The notes: generated by a model not told the origin, from the sequence alone. A DNA stretch of 64,000 bases from Adineta steineri (GCA_905250115.1 CAJNOI010000082.1:329789-393788); one strand, 5' to 3'. Positions 1-11,434 are shown, numbered from the stretch's first letter. Numbers and translations are program-made.

Positions 1-1868
1 ATTTCTTTGCGCAGCATACTTATAGTTGTACCTTATTATAGTATATACATAAAAAAAATTGAGTTAATATTTCTTCGATTTCCTTTCTACATTCTACATA
101 TCAGATCCACTCACACTCTTAAAAACTGAGTTTCTTCATCAGTAAATAAATGATTATATTGATGACGTTTTATTTCATCAACAATGACGAAAAAGTAATC
201 GTGATATTTATTTAGAACAATCCTTAATTTATTTAATGTATACAATAATATGTAACCTGAAAATCTTGATCTTTTCTAAACTCCAGACCAGATAAAAATC
301 TGAATGTCAAATTAAAAAAACTTCTTTTCCATTATGGATTGGTAAAAGTAACAATACAATTTATTCTCTTTATATTCAGGTTTTCTACATTTTGCTAACG
401 TACTGATATACCGTTAAACCATCTAAAGGATAGGCGAATGGTGATAATGCATGAGAAGAACGGACAGTGAACACAAATTAGAATATGTATTGAGTATATA
501 TTTTAAAGTCATACATCGATATTCTTATTCTTGGATTAAATACAACGTGTACAGATGATAAAAGATAAGTTTTAAACATGTATAGTGTTTGTCTTTATTG
601 TATTAAGATTTTGAATGTATTTGATGTATTTGAAAATATTGTTTTGCTTTAAAATACATACATGTAAAAAATTTAAGGTTAATAATAATTGATGAATACT
701 TTCATACTGAAATTAAAAAACTTCAAATTATTTATACATATTCATTACTGTCTATTTTAAACTTGATGTTCATCATCAAGTCGATGAGATGCAGTATGAT
801 ACTGTGTTGTTGTTTGTAAAACAATTATTCCTGTAGGTCTAATACGATTTTCAGTAATATGATTTTTATTATAAAGTATATCGATATATGAGATACTCAA
901 TAGCTATTATAGTGTTAATCAGAGGAAGATCGAGCATATGTGAACAAAAGTGCATCGATTTTTATTAAAAGACAATTCAGTGAATAATTAATTAATTATT
1001 TGTTTGAGGGGATAAACAAGCGAATGAATTAAAAACTTTTATTCTTGTGCTTTAGCATTTGTTTCACTATATGTCAAATCAAAAATAATAGATCAGTTAA
1101 TATTTATGATAAACATAAACTAACTCCTTATATTTTATCTATGTAGTTTGTGGAGATGAGAGTTAAATACAATGTCCACACCTTTAAAAGTCAGAATAAT
1201 AATTTTTTTATGTACTCTTTAGTAAGTATGATTAATAATTCAGGATCTCAGACATAGAAGTTTCTATTGTTAAATTTCAGGCACATTAGATTCATACCTG
1301 TATTCCATATCTAATCATCAGTAGATAAAGAATATTTATATTTTACAATTTTTTTATTTGTGTATATTAATTAGTATCTAAAAAAACGAGAGTATTTCTT
1401 TAATTATTCAATTATAAAACAAAACTAAAATTAGATTTTTTTTATTCGTCATTTTCAATATTAAAATCAAATGTTTGATACTTTAAAATTCAAATATACA
1501 TTCACTGTTGATAGAGTCATATTCCCTAATAACAACACTGAAAAAGTCTCAAGTCTTAAAAAACTTGGTTCTCCGTTGTTTTACACTCGATTGAAAATAT
1601 TTTTACATATGCATAATCTATGGAGTCTCCTCTTTCAAATGGTGTAACATTGACCCTTCTCTTACACATAACGACGGAGAAATCAGCGATCTACGAAAAG
1701 GGACATCGTCTGTTGCTATTATGGTTCATTTCCCTAATAACAAGAGTAAGCTAATTTTTTGACCCTAACGTGTTATTCGAATGGTTAATAGATAATAATA
1801 TATTTTGAATGATTTATGTACAAGTCAAAGAAAACTAATAAAAGTGATTTTTGTAGAAGAAGAAAAAG
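1..1868. other. Non-coding AT-rich stretch
   Basis: I see no convincing coding sequence, RNA gene or element ends here. The only structure is a weak GTGGAGATGAG...GTCCACACC inverted pair near 1150-1182, which may be a decayed copy of the GT-rich inverted repeat seen elsewhere. The stretch is the 3' flank of the Hog-domain gene. Confidence 0.5.
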
Positions 1869-4800
1869 TCACTTAGTGCTTCCAATTGTTTTGATATTTT
1901 TTTGTACAATAATTTGTACCAAATAACTAATTGTAATTAGTACTTCAAGGTCCACTAACAATATAGTATTGACAATTAAATCATGGCAAAAAATGATAAC
2001 CGTTCTATTATCTAATAGAAATTGGATTGACTTTGGTATTCCATTTGTTCGCATTTTAAATGGTTCTTCAACAGAAAACCATTTAGCCACGCGATAATAT
2101 ACTCGAAATAATCCTAAAATATTGTGTGCAGTTGTAATTGAAGTAACATTACTATAGCATGATGCAACAATGTTATTAACAACTAATGTTCCTTCATTTG
2201 TTGTTAAACTATATAATCCAGTTTTATATAGACGGATCACATTTTTAACTTGGACAAGCTCAAGTTGATGGTTGAGATCATTTTGTACATAAACAAAATG
2301 TTCAGTTGATTTTACATGATTTGACATCAAATATTGTGTCTTTGAACCATCACTAACTGCCACATAATGATCACAAGTAACAGATAACTTATATCTAGGA
2401 TCACTTGTTTCGATAACACAAAATAAATCTGAAGAAAAAAGAGATTATGATTTATTCAGAGTTTCAGTTGAAATGAAAGAAAGAGGGGAATTTACCCGTT
2501 CCATCTGGATCATGATGAAGCATCATTATAACTTCATCTTCCACTATTTTATCACGATTATTCATTGAATAAACTTTCATACCTGAACGAAGTTCACTAA
2601 TTGTTGTTATATCACCATTAACCAGACGAACTTGATCACCACCAAAAAAGCAACCTAAAACAATAAAGCATATATAAGTTATTTCAGTTCACTTTCATAT
2701 TAAATTGGTGAAGTGCACTCTGTTAATAATGTTCGTCAACTATTCTCAAAGACATAGTCAGTATTATCTAGAGAGCAGCCCACATTTTTCTTCTTTATCT
2801 AAATTAGTGCGTATCCGTAGTAGTAGTAGAAATACAACCGATCTAGAGATGATAAAAAAATATAATAATCTCGAAAAAGAGATTATTGTTGCAGTAAATA
2901 ATAACACTTGAATGACTCTTCGAAGTAAAAAGATTAGAAGCTCCTTGCAAAATCTGTATTTACAAAACGCTTTTCTTATCACTTGCACAGAAAATATTTT
3001 CGTGTCAATTATTTTTGTCAAAAGAAATGAACAATACTAATCTACAACGTGGTCTGATTGTTTTTTTTTCATATATAACGGAAGTCATTAGTTTTCATAA
3101 TATCAAAGGGATATACAGTTTTATTCGAATATCTGTGATTGCTATTTTCAGCTTATGTTTAGTTCAAAAAGTTTTTATTTTATCGGACTGAAGAGAGAGG
3201 TAATTGATTCACTAGGCTATTTATTCTTTGTTCTAGTTGGAAAATCAGTAGAATGATAAGAACTTAAAAGTGATGGGTGGAAGAGCGAGTGTAGGTGTGG
3301 ATAAGATTATGCATTAGTATTCTCACCCACAGTCACATATACACCCACACACACACACCCTTCACATTTTTAATCCCGTTAGGGATTGCGCTAACAGCTT
3401 TTTACTGATAGTTAAAATTAGAAATAAAAAGCCAAATACTTTATTAGATTTAGCATAAAAATATTTTAGTTCACAGTGACACTGACACTGTACATCCCTA
3501 TCTAGATTATTTGCGACTTTGATTGCTTTTTAGTGATTATAATCGATGATAAACAATAGTCGAAAATATACTTACACTATTCAGTCTGACAATAATGTGG
3601 CAAACTCAATTCATTGGATATAGGAATTGATATATGTTTTCATTTATCATTGAAAATAACTAACTATATAATGCTATACTTTTATTCGTTCTCCTCTTCA
3701 TGTACAACTACGTGCATACTATAGTTGTTTTGGCACAGTATCTGAGATATTGCCTATTTTTCTTACTCGGTGTTGATGAATCTGTTGACGAATCTGTTGA
3801 TGAATGTTCCGTTGATGAATGTGTTGTCGATTCCATCGCTGAATCAGTTGTCGATTCAGACGTTGAATCTACTGTGGATTGTATCGTTGAATGTGTTGTC
3901 GATTCAATCGTTGAATGTGCTGTTGAGTCAGGCGTTGAATCGGTTGTCGATTCCATTGTTGAATCAGTTGTCGATTCAGGCGTTGAATCTGCTGTGGATT
4001 CTATCGTTGAATGTATTGTTGATTCAGACGTTGAATATGTTGTCGATTCAATCGTTGAATGTACTGTTGATTCAGGCGTTGAATCTGTTGTCGATTCAAG
4101 TGTTGAAACAGCTGTCGGTTCAATCGTTGAATGTGCTGTGGATTCCATCGTTGAATCTTTTGTCGATTCCATCGTTGAATCTGTTGTCGATGTAGCTATT
4201 GGCGTTGCTATTGATGTTGATGTTGTCGATTGTGAACAATGAAAGAAAACTTTATCTGGATCGAATCCAGAGTTTGACTGTAAGTTAAAAATAAATTTAA
4301 TGTAATAATAATTAGTTTCTCTTGGTAATGATTCTATAAGGTGTCCAAATTTATGAGAGCTCGATGTAAAGATTAATGGCCGACCATTAAAGTCAATCAC
4401 TATATTGTCATATCTATCATAATAAGTTAATGTTATATAGTCGATTGGAGTTTCTCGTAGTAAATATCCTATGAATAGTTTACCATCGAATAAATTATCG
4501 AAATTCGGATTGAAGGTTATATAATAATTGGAATCAATCCATCCACGATCTAACCTGTATTCTTCTAATGATTGTGAACTCATAGTGTCACCTTGAAAAT
4601 CATTGTCAAGTTCACTCGATAATTGTTCTGAAGAAAACAAAATATCATTTAATATTTAAATCTTTATAAAAATTAAAAGCGTAAACAAAATTGTAATTGT
4701 AATATTTGCAAACAAATGCAAAGCTTTCTTCTCTAGATACTTTAATAATGTTTTATAATCATGATACTTAAAAACTGAGTCGTTTTGTTAACATTTTATG

Positions 4801-7800
4801 TTAAGAAACGAAATTGAATTTTCGTATAATTAAGATTAACAAATATTTTTTAGACATTTTATTGATGAAAATAATCATAACTTCATTAAATTATTTTTCA
4901 TCATATATCAATACCTAATGAATATAACATCGGATCAATAATAACAGAATCTACACACTTTCAAATTTTCTCGCTAACGATAAGACGTATATTCTCTTAT
5001 TCTTACGTTCTTCTTTCCTTTACTTTTCTTACTCATTCGATCGCTTCGATCAATTAAGTAAGTCTTAATTAGCCCATGAGCTTAATTAAACTACCCTTGG
5101 AAGGGTTTCAAACAATATCTGATCAATCCGAGATAGAATATTGGCAAGATCAGATGAAGAATGATGGTCAATTCATCCAATTTATGACGGAAATATTCAA
5201 GAAAAAGAAGTTGGAAACACTACGTGAACAGAAAAACATTAATATGAATCATCAACCACCTTTATTGACTAGTTCACAACCTCCACCTGTCCAAGAATCA
5301 ATACGACATCTGCCGAATCATATGGACCAGCCTGTAGTGCCATCCAACCATCAACAACAATATAGTCAAAGTTACGGACCATTGATGGACACAATAAACG
5401 ACAAGTATAATGCAAATCCTGACTATCAAGACATAACAACATCGCGACGAACTTGGGAAGAAGTCAGTCCAGAATATCAAGTAATACAACGGACAAAAAA
5501 GCATCGACCTCATGAAACATCTCCTAGGACCGTTGCAACCAATGTAGCACCACTTACATTATCAACAACAGCAGCAAAGGAAGATCAACATCATCATCTA
5601 CAAGTGCTTCCAAGCCACGTCAAACGTGCAATTACAAGTAATCTTCCATGCTTCTTTATTAAATTTAGAGGTGTTGACGAATCGGACCAAGGTATATCTA
5701 TATCGGCAATGAAGGTGGCTGAATTAATACGTCGTACGATCTTCCAAGAAACAACTCAAACTATTCGTGATCTCTCTCTTCTGATCCCAGTGGGGAAGAA
5801 CCGTTTCAAAGTTGGAGTAACAACAAAGAAAAGCTTTTTATTATTATGGAAATGTAAATGGCCCGATCGAATGGATAATTTTGAAGTCGAAGTTGAACGG
5901 CCACGTGCTTTACCAGATTGCTGTGCCTTAGTAGTACGAAATGTGCCAACAGATTTATCAAACGAATTTGTATACAATGAAATTACAAAGTCGATTACAT
6001 CAGCAGTGTCCTTAACCAAAATGAATTATCATCGTCAACGTCCAACAAACGACTTTAGATTCTGTGTTCCGGACGAAATCGAATATAATGAAATGATTGA
6101 TATTGGACGTATTGCAATTGGCCAAATGCTACTTCCAGTCACTACCTTCCAATCAAGTTTGAAGATGACCTTTTGCACCAACTGCTGGGAACTTGGCCAT
6201 ATTCGACCACAATGCAAAGTAGGACCTCGATGTCGTTTATGTTTAGATCCTTGGGATAGCCAGCACACATGCAACAAACCAAATATGTGTGCTCAATGCC
6301 ATGGTCCACACTCATCACTGAGTATGGAATGTTCGGCAGTAAGAAGTTATCGACGTAATTTAAAAGAAGAGGTGAGCAAAGCGGTAGAAGAAGGTCGAAT
6401 AAAGCAAGTCGACAATAATAAGGTGATGGCCCGTCCAGGTGATACAGATGCGGATTTCCCGTCCATCCAACAATCAAGTCAAGTTAAAAAGGCATGGAAT
6501 ATCACTCAAAGAATAACAACAACAACAGAAGAAAATGAATCAAATAAACAAGATCAGTTAAGTAAATTGAACATACAAATAGGAAGCATTTTAGAGGTGA
6601 CTCAACGATTGGAAAACAAATTCGACAATATAGTTACTCGCATAGAATCATTAGAGAAGATATCTACAATCAACAAACAAGGAATCATGGTCTTAGCTAA
6701 TATATTGCAACAAACAATCAATGCATCAATTGGAAAGAAACAACTGACCACGATAATGAATCTAGCGTATCAGATTGAGAAATTCAAAGAAGATTTGGTC
6801 GAGAAATTTAACACTCTAGGAAACAATCAAGTACAAGCGGATTCATCATCACGTCAAGGGACTAATGATTCTAGCAATCACGTAGCAACTGGAACTGGTG
6901 ATGAAACTATTGAGCAAGTCACTCAGAAAGACAACTTAATAGACACGAATGATGAATAAGAACAATAAAACTGTTTGTTTTAATACTGATGTTCCTAGTT
7001 TTTACCCTTCCCTTCCTTCTATTGATGTTAAAGGCTCCGTGATCCAACAAGTTATTGACTGGGGGTTTACTGTCGAAGTAATTAATAGCGTATCAGAGAT
7101 AATGAATGAATGGTATATGGGAAATACCTTAAATGGTGTTCTAGAACTTTGGGAGAAGAAAAAGCGAAAGTCAGCGAGTTTAAAATGTCCCTTAAATATC
7201 GTTATATATAATGTCGAAGGTTGGGGGACAAGAGCGCTTGAAACAATGGAAATAATATATAAAAATGATGGTGCGATATGTATCCTGACCGAAGTAGGTG
7301 AGCTATGGGATAGCGTTTCAATCCCGCATTATAATATAGTTTATAGGAAAGGAACAAATGATAAAGGTGGAGTCATGATCGCGGTTGGTAAACATCTCAG
7401 AGTAACCCGTGTAGACATTGATATTGATAACACAGTGATAGTAGATATAGATGGACTATCCGAACAAATCAGAGTCATTGGGATTTACTGGCCCCAATGT
7501 CAACGTCGGAACCTAGATGATCTTTCACCTTACATAACAAGGAATACCATACTGGCAGGAGACTGGAATGCCACAATGCAAGAATGGGGTAGTCCCGCAT
7601 CCGATGTAAGGGGAAAATGCGTTAAAGAATGGATTGAACGTTTAAATCTTACGTTTATACCTGGAACTAAAAATTCGTCGAAACGTTCGTTGAGACATAT
7701 TGAGCTTATTTTTACGAATATGTCAGGCATAAAAGCTGAGACGCTAGAGGTAGGAACAAGCGATCACTGGCCGCTAGTTATGACTAGCAAACATATAGGA

Positions 7801-10253
7801 TTTCAGACAAGCGGAGTTTTTCCAGTAGTAAACTGGACCAGCTTGGAAGTAACGTTACAGCTACTACAGAACTTCTGGGCAAGAGAACTTGAAAGACTGG
7901 ATGTGAATAGTTGGTATATGAGTTATACCAGATTTCTAGCAGCATTAAAAAACAGAGTAACTAAGTGGAAAAAGATAGAAAAATATCGTCCATCCCTACC
8001 ACCACACATAGTTGGGATGCTAAAAGGAGTTCGACAAGTTAGGAATAGATATTATCGGCAAAGGAAAATGTATGGAGGAATCGGGAACGACGAGGATAGG
8101 AAGCTGCTACGCACACTAACTAGGTTGACGAAGGTAGAAATAAGCAAATACAAATCGGAAAATTGGAAAAAATTTCTCTCTTCAATACAAGAATCACACG
8201 ATCTTAGAGGAAAGGCCTTCTGGTCACATCTAGCTAGAATCTACAAACCAAAAACCTTGCCAATATCAAAACTAGTAGTAGACAACTGCATGTATTCTGA
8301 TCATCAAGAGATAACTAAAAAGCTGTACGAATATTACAGAGAACAGGCAAAGCCTACAGTTGTAGATAAACAAAATAGACACGAATACGAGATTGAAAAT
8401 GAATATAAAAGCATTATCAATAACATAACAGCAGACAGTCAGCTCGCAATAGATCCAATCTCACCTGTAGAACTTAAGTGTGTAGTTAAGAAGTTGAAAA
8501 ATAAAGAATCATCAGGATATGATCAAATATCGAACCGAATGATCAAAATACTTCCGCCGCAATACCTTCACTGTCTCGTAAAGTGTTTTAATGAATGGCT
8601 AAGAGACTGCAAGTATCCAGAGTTCTGGAAACTTGCAAAAATTGTGACGTTGAATAAATTAAAAGCAGGAATACCTCAACCGGAACAGACTCGCCCCATC
8701 TCCTTACTTCCCACCCATTCTAAGCTTTTCGAAAAAGTAATTCTAAACAAAGTGCGAGTATGGGCGGAATCTAATCATATAGTACCGAAAGAACAATCGG
8801 GATTTAGGCCAGGTGGGTTGCTAAGTACGCGTGTCCTCTCCATTTACCAAGAGATAAAGAACTGTCTAGCTGCTAACATGCCAACACTCGCGCTATATTT
8901 TGACTTTAAAAAGGCATATGACACTGTTTGGCATGCTGGATTGATAGCGAAGTTAGGGAGATTGGGAATGCCACAAGAGCTGCTGAAGATGACGGCATCA
9001 TGGCTGAAGGACAGAAAAGGATACATAGTTTTCGGGGAGGAAAAGTCTGAGTCCTTCAACATCGACATAGGCCTCCCTCAAGGGAGTAGCCTTAGTCCTT
9101 ACCTTTTCATCATATATCATAGTGACATAACCCTTTGCGCAGGAGCACACCCGGTACATGCGTACGCCGACGACCTCTGTATCTTGGTGAAGGCACCCAT
9201 CGTCAAGAAGCTTGCACCTACGCTGGAATATTTGGGGAGAGAGGGAACAAGGGTGTGTAAGGAAGTTTTAGCATATGCACAGAAATGGAGACAACCACTC
9301 AATGTGCAGAAAACAGTAGGGCAGGTGTTCCACTCTCAACCCGTGTGCCCAGTGGTAGTAGTCCACGTAAACGACAAGGTATTGGAAATGGTAAAAAGTT
9401 TTAAATACCTTGGGTTTACGTGGACGAGTAAGTTGTCCCTAGAGCCGACCGTGCACAATTGTTTGGAAAAGGCAGACCGGGCTCTAGCAAAGCTAAGATG
9501 GTTAACACGAGGTAGGATAATTTCCCAACAAGTGCTGCGCCAGTGCCTTTTCACCTACGTCTTCCCCCACTTGGCGTGGACCTTTCCGATGTACCCCTTT
9601 CTTCCCAAAGGTCAGAAGGAAGCGCTGGACAGAAAGTTAAGAGTCGGAATCAGAATAGCCCATCGATGTCCCTACGTAGCCGCTACAGATCTGCATACGT
9701 TCACCAAAGAGGCTTCCTTGGAGTTCTATGCAAAAAAATATATTAAGAAGCAACTATTGAAGGTAAATAAATCAGATCTTGGTCAATCCCCCTTTCTAGA
9801 GGATATCTTTCAATGGGAAGCTTGGAAGAAAAGGAAGAACGATGGGGTTGGACATTTCTTCAGGTTGAAAAGAGTTACGAAAATGATGCAAAGGCACGAG
9901 TCCTTGCTGATTAGGTGGATCTCCTTTGCGACCCCATAAAAACACTACTTAAACTTAAACCCTCTCCTCTAATATCGGTGAGCAATGATATGGAACGGGA
10001 GTAAGACAGACACCCCAGAAAATGACTGTTGGCACACGGACACCTCTCCCTTTTCATCTCCTTTTTCTTCTACTCCTTTTTTATTATTATTCCCCCTTTT
10101 TTTTCTGTATTTCATCATTTCTGTCCCATTTATCTGTCCTCTTAATGTAAGCACTCCAGAGTGTAACATAATAAACGCTAAAACAAAAAAAAAAAAAAAA
10201 ATAACAGAATCTACATCATCAGCAATTCCCGATTGAACATATACAATTCCATT
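1869..10253 (-). CDS. Hog (Hint) domain autoprocessing protein, split by a LINE
   Basis: Minus-strand exons, joined by splice phase: 10253..10216 continuing after a LINE insertion into 4955..4915, then 4627..3767, 2654..2496 and 2428..1869 (TAG/TGA-type stop at 1869-1871). The last two exons encode a Hedgehog-type Hog domain: the catalytic Cys opens the motif CFFGGDQVRL, the TxxH motif appears as VTCDHYVAV, and the end reads VVNNIVASCYS followed by a region aligning with the Hedgehog sterol-recognition segment (AHNILGLFRVYYRVAKWF). Known Hog domains cut themselves at this Cys and attach a lipid to the upstream fragment. Exon 4627..3767 encodes about 150 residues of unrecognised, probably beta-rich domain, then a Ser/Thr-rich mucin-like stalk of ESTTDST-type repeats. 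There is no Hedgehog signalling domain. The first coding exon and signal peptide were not found. The intron 3766..2655 could hide another exon, but phases match without one. The LINE makes this copy probably non-functional. Confidence 0.72.
3272..3363. repeat. GT-rich inverted repeat, copy 1
   Basis: A G-rich half (GGGTGGAAGAGCGAGTGTAGG, about 3275-3300) faces a C-rich half (CTCACCCAC...ACACCCACACACACACACCC, to 3360). It lies inside the predicted intron of the Hog gene. Confidence 0.55.
3771..4200 (-). repeat. Tandem coding repeat of the Ser/Thr stalk
   Basis: Imperfect repeats of 12-48 bp (units like GTTGATTCAGGCGTTGAATC on the + strand) encode the ESTTDST-type stalk on the minus strand. 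The regular codon pattern also leaves long + strand frames open; those are shadows. Confidence 0.7.
4941..4955. repeat. LINE target-site duplication, left copy
   Basis: ATAACAGAATCTACA, identical over 15 bp to 10201-10215. It marks the insertion point of the LINE. Confidence 0.93.
5076..6959 (+). CDS. LINE ORF1, CCHC zinc-knuckle RNA-binding protein
   Basis: The 627-residue protein is the nucleic-acid-binding ORF1 product of the LINE and should coat element RNA. Residues 1-200 are Gln/His-rich and disordered. Residues about 200-360 contain two RRM-like segments (CFFIKFRGV and CALVVRNVPTDL). Three Cys-rich knuckles follow: the first is CX2CX4HX4C starting at Cys367 (CTNCWELGHIRPQC), then CRLCLDPWDSQHTC and CAQCHGPHSSLSMEC. 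A coiled-coil-like segment covers about 490-570 (LNIQIGSILEVTQRLENKFD), followed by a Ser/Thr-rich tail. The arrangement is typical of I/Jockey/R1-like ORF1 proteins. The stop lies inside the start region of ORF2, with an 11-nt overlap, which suggests coupled translation. Confidence 0.9.
   Translation: MSLIKLPLEGFQTISDQSEIEYWQDQMKNDGQFIQFMTEIFKKKKLETLREQKNINMNHQPPLLTSSQPPPVQESIRHLPNHMDQPVVPSNHQQQYSQSYGPLMDTINDKYNANPDYQDITTSRRTWEEVSPEYQVIQRTKKHRPHETSPRTVATNVAPLTLSTTAAKEDQHHHLQVLPSHVKRAITSNLPCFFIKFRGVDESDQGISISAMKVAELIRRTIFQETTQTIRDLSLLIPVGKNRFKVGVTTKKSFLLLWKCKWPDRMDNFEVEVERPRALPDCCALVVRNVPTDLSNEFVYNEITKSITSAVSLTKMNYHRQRPTNDFRFCVPDEIEYNEMIDIGRIAIGQMLLPVTTFQSSLKMTFCTNCWELGHIRPQCKVGPRCRLCLDPWDSQHTCNKPNMCAQCHGPHSSLSMECSAVRSYRRNLKEEVSKAVEEGRIKQVDNNKVMARPGDTDADFPSIQQSSQVKKAWNITQRITTTTEENESNKQDQLSKLNIQIGSILEVTQRLENKFDNIVTRIESLEKISTINKQGIMVLANILQQTINASIGKKQLTTIMNLAYQIEKFKEDLVEKFNTLGNNQVQADSSSRQGTNDSSNHVATGTGDETIEQVTQKDNLIDTNDE
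6949..9939 (+). CDS. LINE ORF2, endonuclease / reverse transcriptase
   Basis: The 996-residue polyprotein carries out target-primed reverse transcription. Residues about 75-280 form an exonuclease-endonuclease-phosphatase fold: NIVIYNVEGWG, the acidic segment ICILTEVGE, LAGDWNATMQEWG, and the terminal SDHWPLVM. The reverse transcriptase spans about 520-800: SGYDQISNRMIK, RPISLLPTHSKLFEK, the motif A aspartate in FDFKKAYD at residue 652, GLPQGSSLSPYLF, and YADD at 739-742. A thumb and a C-terminal region follow; I see no RNase H domain and no clear CCHC knuckle. The start is the first ATG of ATGATGAATAA, overlapping the ORF1 stop. No stop or frameshift interrupts it. Confidence 0.95.
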   Translation: MMNKNNKTVCFNTDVPSFYPSLPSIDVKGSVIQQVIDWGFTVEVINSVSEIMNEWYMGNTLNGVLELWEKKKRKSASLKCPLNIVIYNVEGWGTRALETMEIIYKNDGAICILTEVGELWDSVSIPHYNIVYRKGTNDKGGVMIAVGKHLRVTRVDIDIDNTVIVDIDGLSEQIRVIGIYWPQCQRRNLDDLSPYITRNTILAGDWNATMQEWGSPASDVRGKCVKEWIERLNLTFIPGTKNSSKRSLRHIELIFTNMSGIKAETLEVGTSDHWPLVMTSKHIGFQTSGVFPVVNWTSLEVTLQLLQNFWARELERLDVNSWYMSYTRFLAALKNRVTKWKKIEKYRPSLPPHIVGMLKGVRQVRNRYYRQRKMYGGIGNDEDRKLLRTLTRLTKVEISKYKSENWKKFLSSIQESHDLRGKAFWSHLARIYKPKTLPISKLVVDNCMYSDHQEITKKLYEYYREQAKPTVVDKQNRHEYEIENEYKSIINNITADSQLAIDPISPVELKCVVKKLKNKESSGYDQISNRMIKILPPQYLHCLVKCFNEWLRDCKYPEFWKLAKIVTLNKLKAGIPQPEQTRPISLLPTHSKLFEKVILNKVRVWAESNHIVPKEQSGFRPGGLLSTRVLSIYQEIKNCLAANMPTLALYFDFKKAYDTVWHAGLIAKLGRLGMPQELLKMTASWLKDRKGYIVFGEEKSESFNIDIGLPQGSSLSPYLFIIYHSDITLCAGAHPVHAYADDLCILVKAPIVKKLAPTLEYLGREGTRVCKEVLAYAQKWRQPLNVQKTVGQVFHSQPVCPVVVVHVNDKVLEMVKSFKYLGFTWTSKLSLEPTVHNCLEKADRALAKLRWLTRGRIISQQVLRQCLFTYVFPHLAWTFPMYPFLPKGQKEALDRKLRVGIRIAHRCPYVAATDLHTFTKEASLEFYAKKYIKKQLLKVNKSDLGQSPFLEDIFQWEAWKKRKNDGVGHFFRLKRVTKMMQRHESLLIRWISFATP
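10201..10215. repeat. LINE target-site duplication, right copy
   Basis: ATAACAGAATCTACA directly follows the poly-A tail of the LINE and matches 4941-4955 without a mismatch. Confidence 0.93.
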
Positions 10254-11115
10254 CTAGAGAAAATCAAATATTCAATAGATAAATGTATAAAAACAAAATA
10301 TCTACTTTTTGTAAAACAAACATAACCATTACAATGTTATAAAACGAACGTAACATATTAATAGACCAACAAAATATTATATAAAATAGATTTTTAATCT
10401 AAATGATATTTATTGGTGAATATTCTCCAAATAAATGGATATAAGAAAAAAAGAGAAACATAATAATTATCATAGGAGTAATAGATTTGATTAATTGAAG
10501 AAATCTTTTTTCAATCAAATTTAATTAATACAAAATGAGAGTATGTTTAGTGTTTCATATTTTATTCATAATAATACAATGTATTTTCTTCTTTCTTTCT
10601 TTCTTAGTTATCCATGATATTGTTTGTCATTTGTTTTGATTTTATATCCAAGTTTGAGTTGATTTTTTTTGCAAAATAAATTGAATATAGATAACAAAAA
10701 TGAAAAACATGTTTCTACTTTATTTTGTTCTCTTTCTCATATATTTTCATTTTATTGTATAGAAAACTCAGACGTATTGGCTGGTACATGTTTTTTAAGC
10801 AAATAAATGAGAAAAAAACAAATTTGTCATCATTTCCCTTATCTATAGAAAAAAAGCAGCATATAGTTATTAAAGAGTAGGTGTTCATTATTATTAGAAA
10901 TACGAATGAATTAATAATATAGGAAAATGTAGCACTATAAATTTTCTTTGAATATTAAAAACAAATCATCTACAGGCGTATCAATACAATATTTTTTTGT
11001 TATTGTTACATATATTCAGGTGTAATAATCACGCTTATACATATCCTGTTATCTTAAAAGCTTTTAAGATATTTTAAGAATATGTACATAAGTTTTATTC
11101 TTTAATAAATTAAGG

Positions 11116-11162
11116 ATGGATGTCGGCGTGGGTATCTATGTTCTCTTAACTTACACCCTAAA
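11116..11162. repeat. GT-rich inverted repeat, copy 2 (weak)
   Basis: GGATGTCGGCGTGGGTATCT followed by CTTACACCCTAAA gives a short, degenerate GT/CA pair like the other copies. Confidence 0.4.
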
Positions 11163-11356
11163 TAATACTGAACAAATGACTTGATTAAATAAAAATGCAT
11201 AGTTTTTATTGTCAAGAGCATATCGAACCTTGTAGACATTGAGAACTCATGTCATAATTCGAAATATTCAACATACCGATTATTTGTTTTTATGGGATAT
11301 TTATGGCAGATACAGTTGCAAGTTGTTGTGTCATATTGTAGTCGCATATAGGCTGT

Positions 11357-11434
11357 CCAGGGTGTGGATGTCGATGTGGATGAGTTAGATTGGAAACATT
11401 CTCATCCATTCATACTCACTCACCCCCAAGATGG
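11357..11434. repeat. GT-rich inverted repeat, copy 3
   Basis: Left half GGGTGTGGATGTCGATGTGG, right half CTCATCCATTCATACTCACT then CACCCCCAAGATGG. The right end keeps the family-specific AAGATGG. Confidence 0.65.

Larger units (their letters stand above)
4956..10200 (+). mobile_element. Full-length non-LTR retrotransposon (LINE, APE type)
   Basis: The 5,245-bp element has a 120-bp 5' leader, ORF1 (5076-6959), ORF2 (6949-9939), a 243-bp 3' UTR with AATAAA at 10170-10175, and a 20-nt A-rich tail (10181-10200). It is flanked by a perfect 15-bp target duplication. Both reading frames are intact, so the insertion is recent and the element may be competent. An apurinic-type endonuclease, a reverse transcriptase, no visible RNase H and an ORF1 with CCHC knuckles suggest the I/Jockey superclade; the exact family is not determined. 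It lies antisense to the Hog gene and inside one of its predicted exons. Confidence 0.93.

Noticed and set aside
3700..4242. Long + strand open frames rich in Val/Glu/Ser or Leu/Ser
   Set aside because: They are antisense shadows of the 12-bp-based repeats of the Ser/Thr stalk, whose minus-strand frame has matching splice sites and continues into the Hog domain.
1869..4627. A Hedgehog ligand gene
   Set aside because: Only the C-terminal Hog part is present; the upstream domain shows no Hedgehog signal-domain motifs.
5298..6477. Minus-strand frames opposite LINE ORF1
   Set aside because: Shadows of the sense ORF without domains or splice sites.
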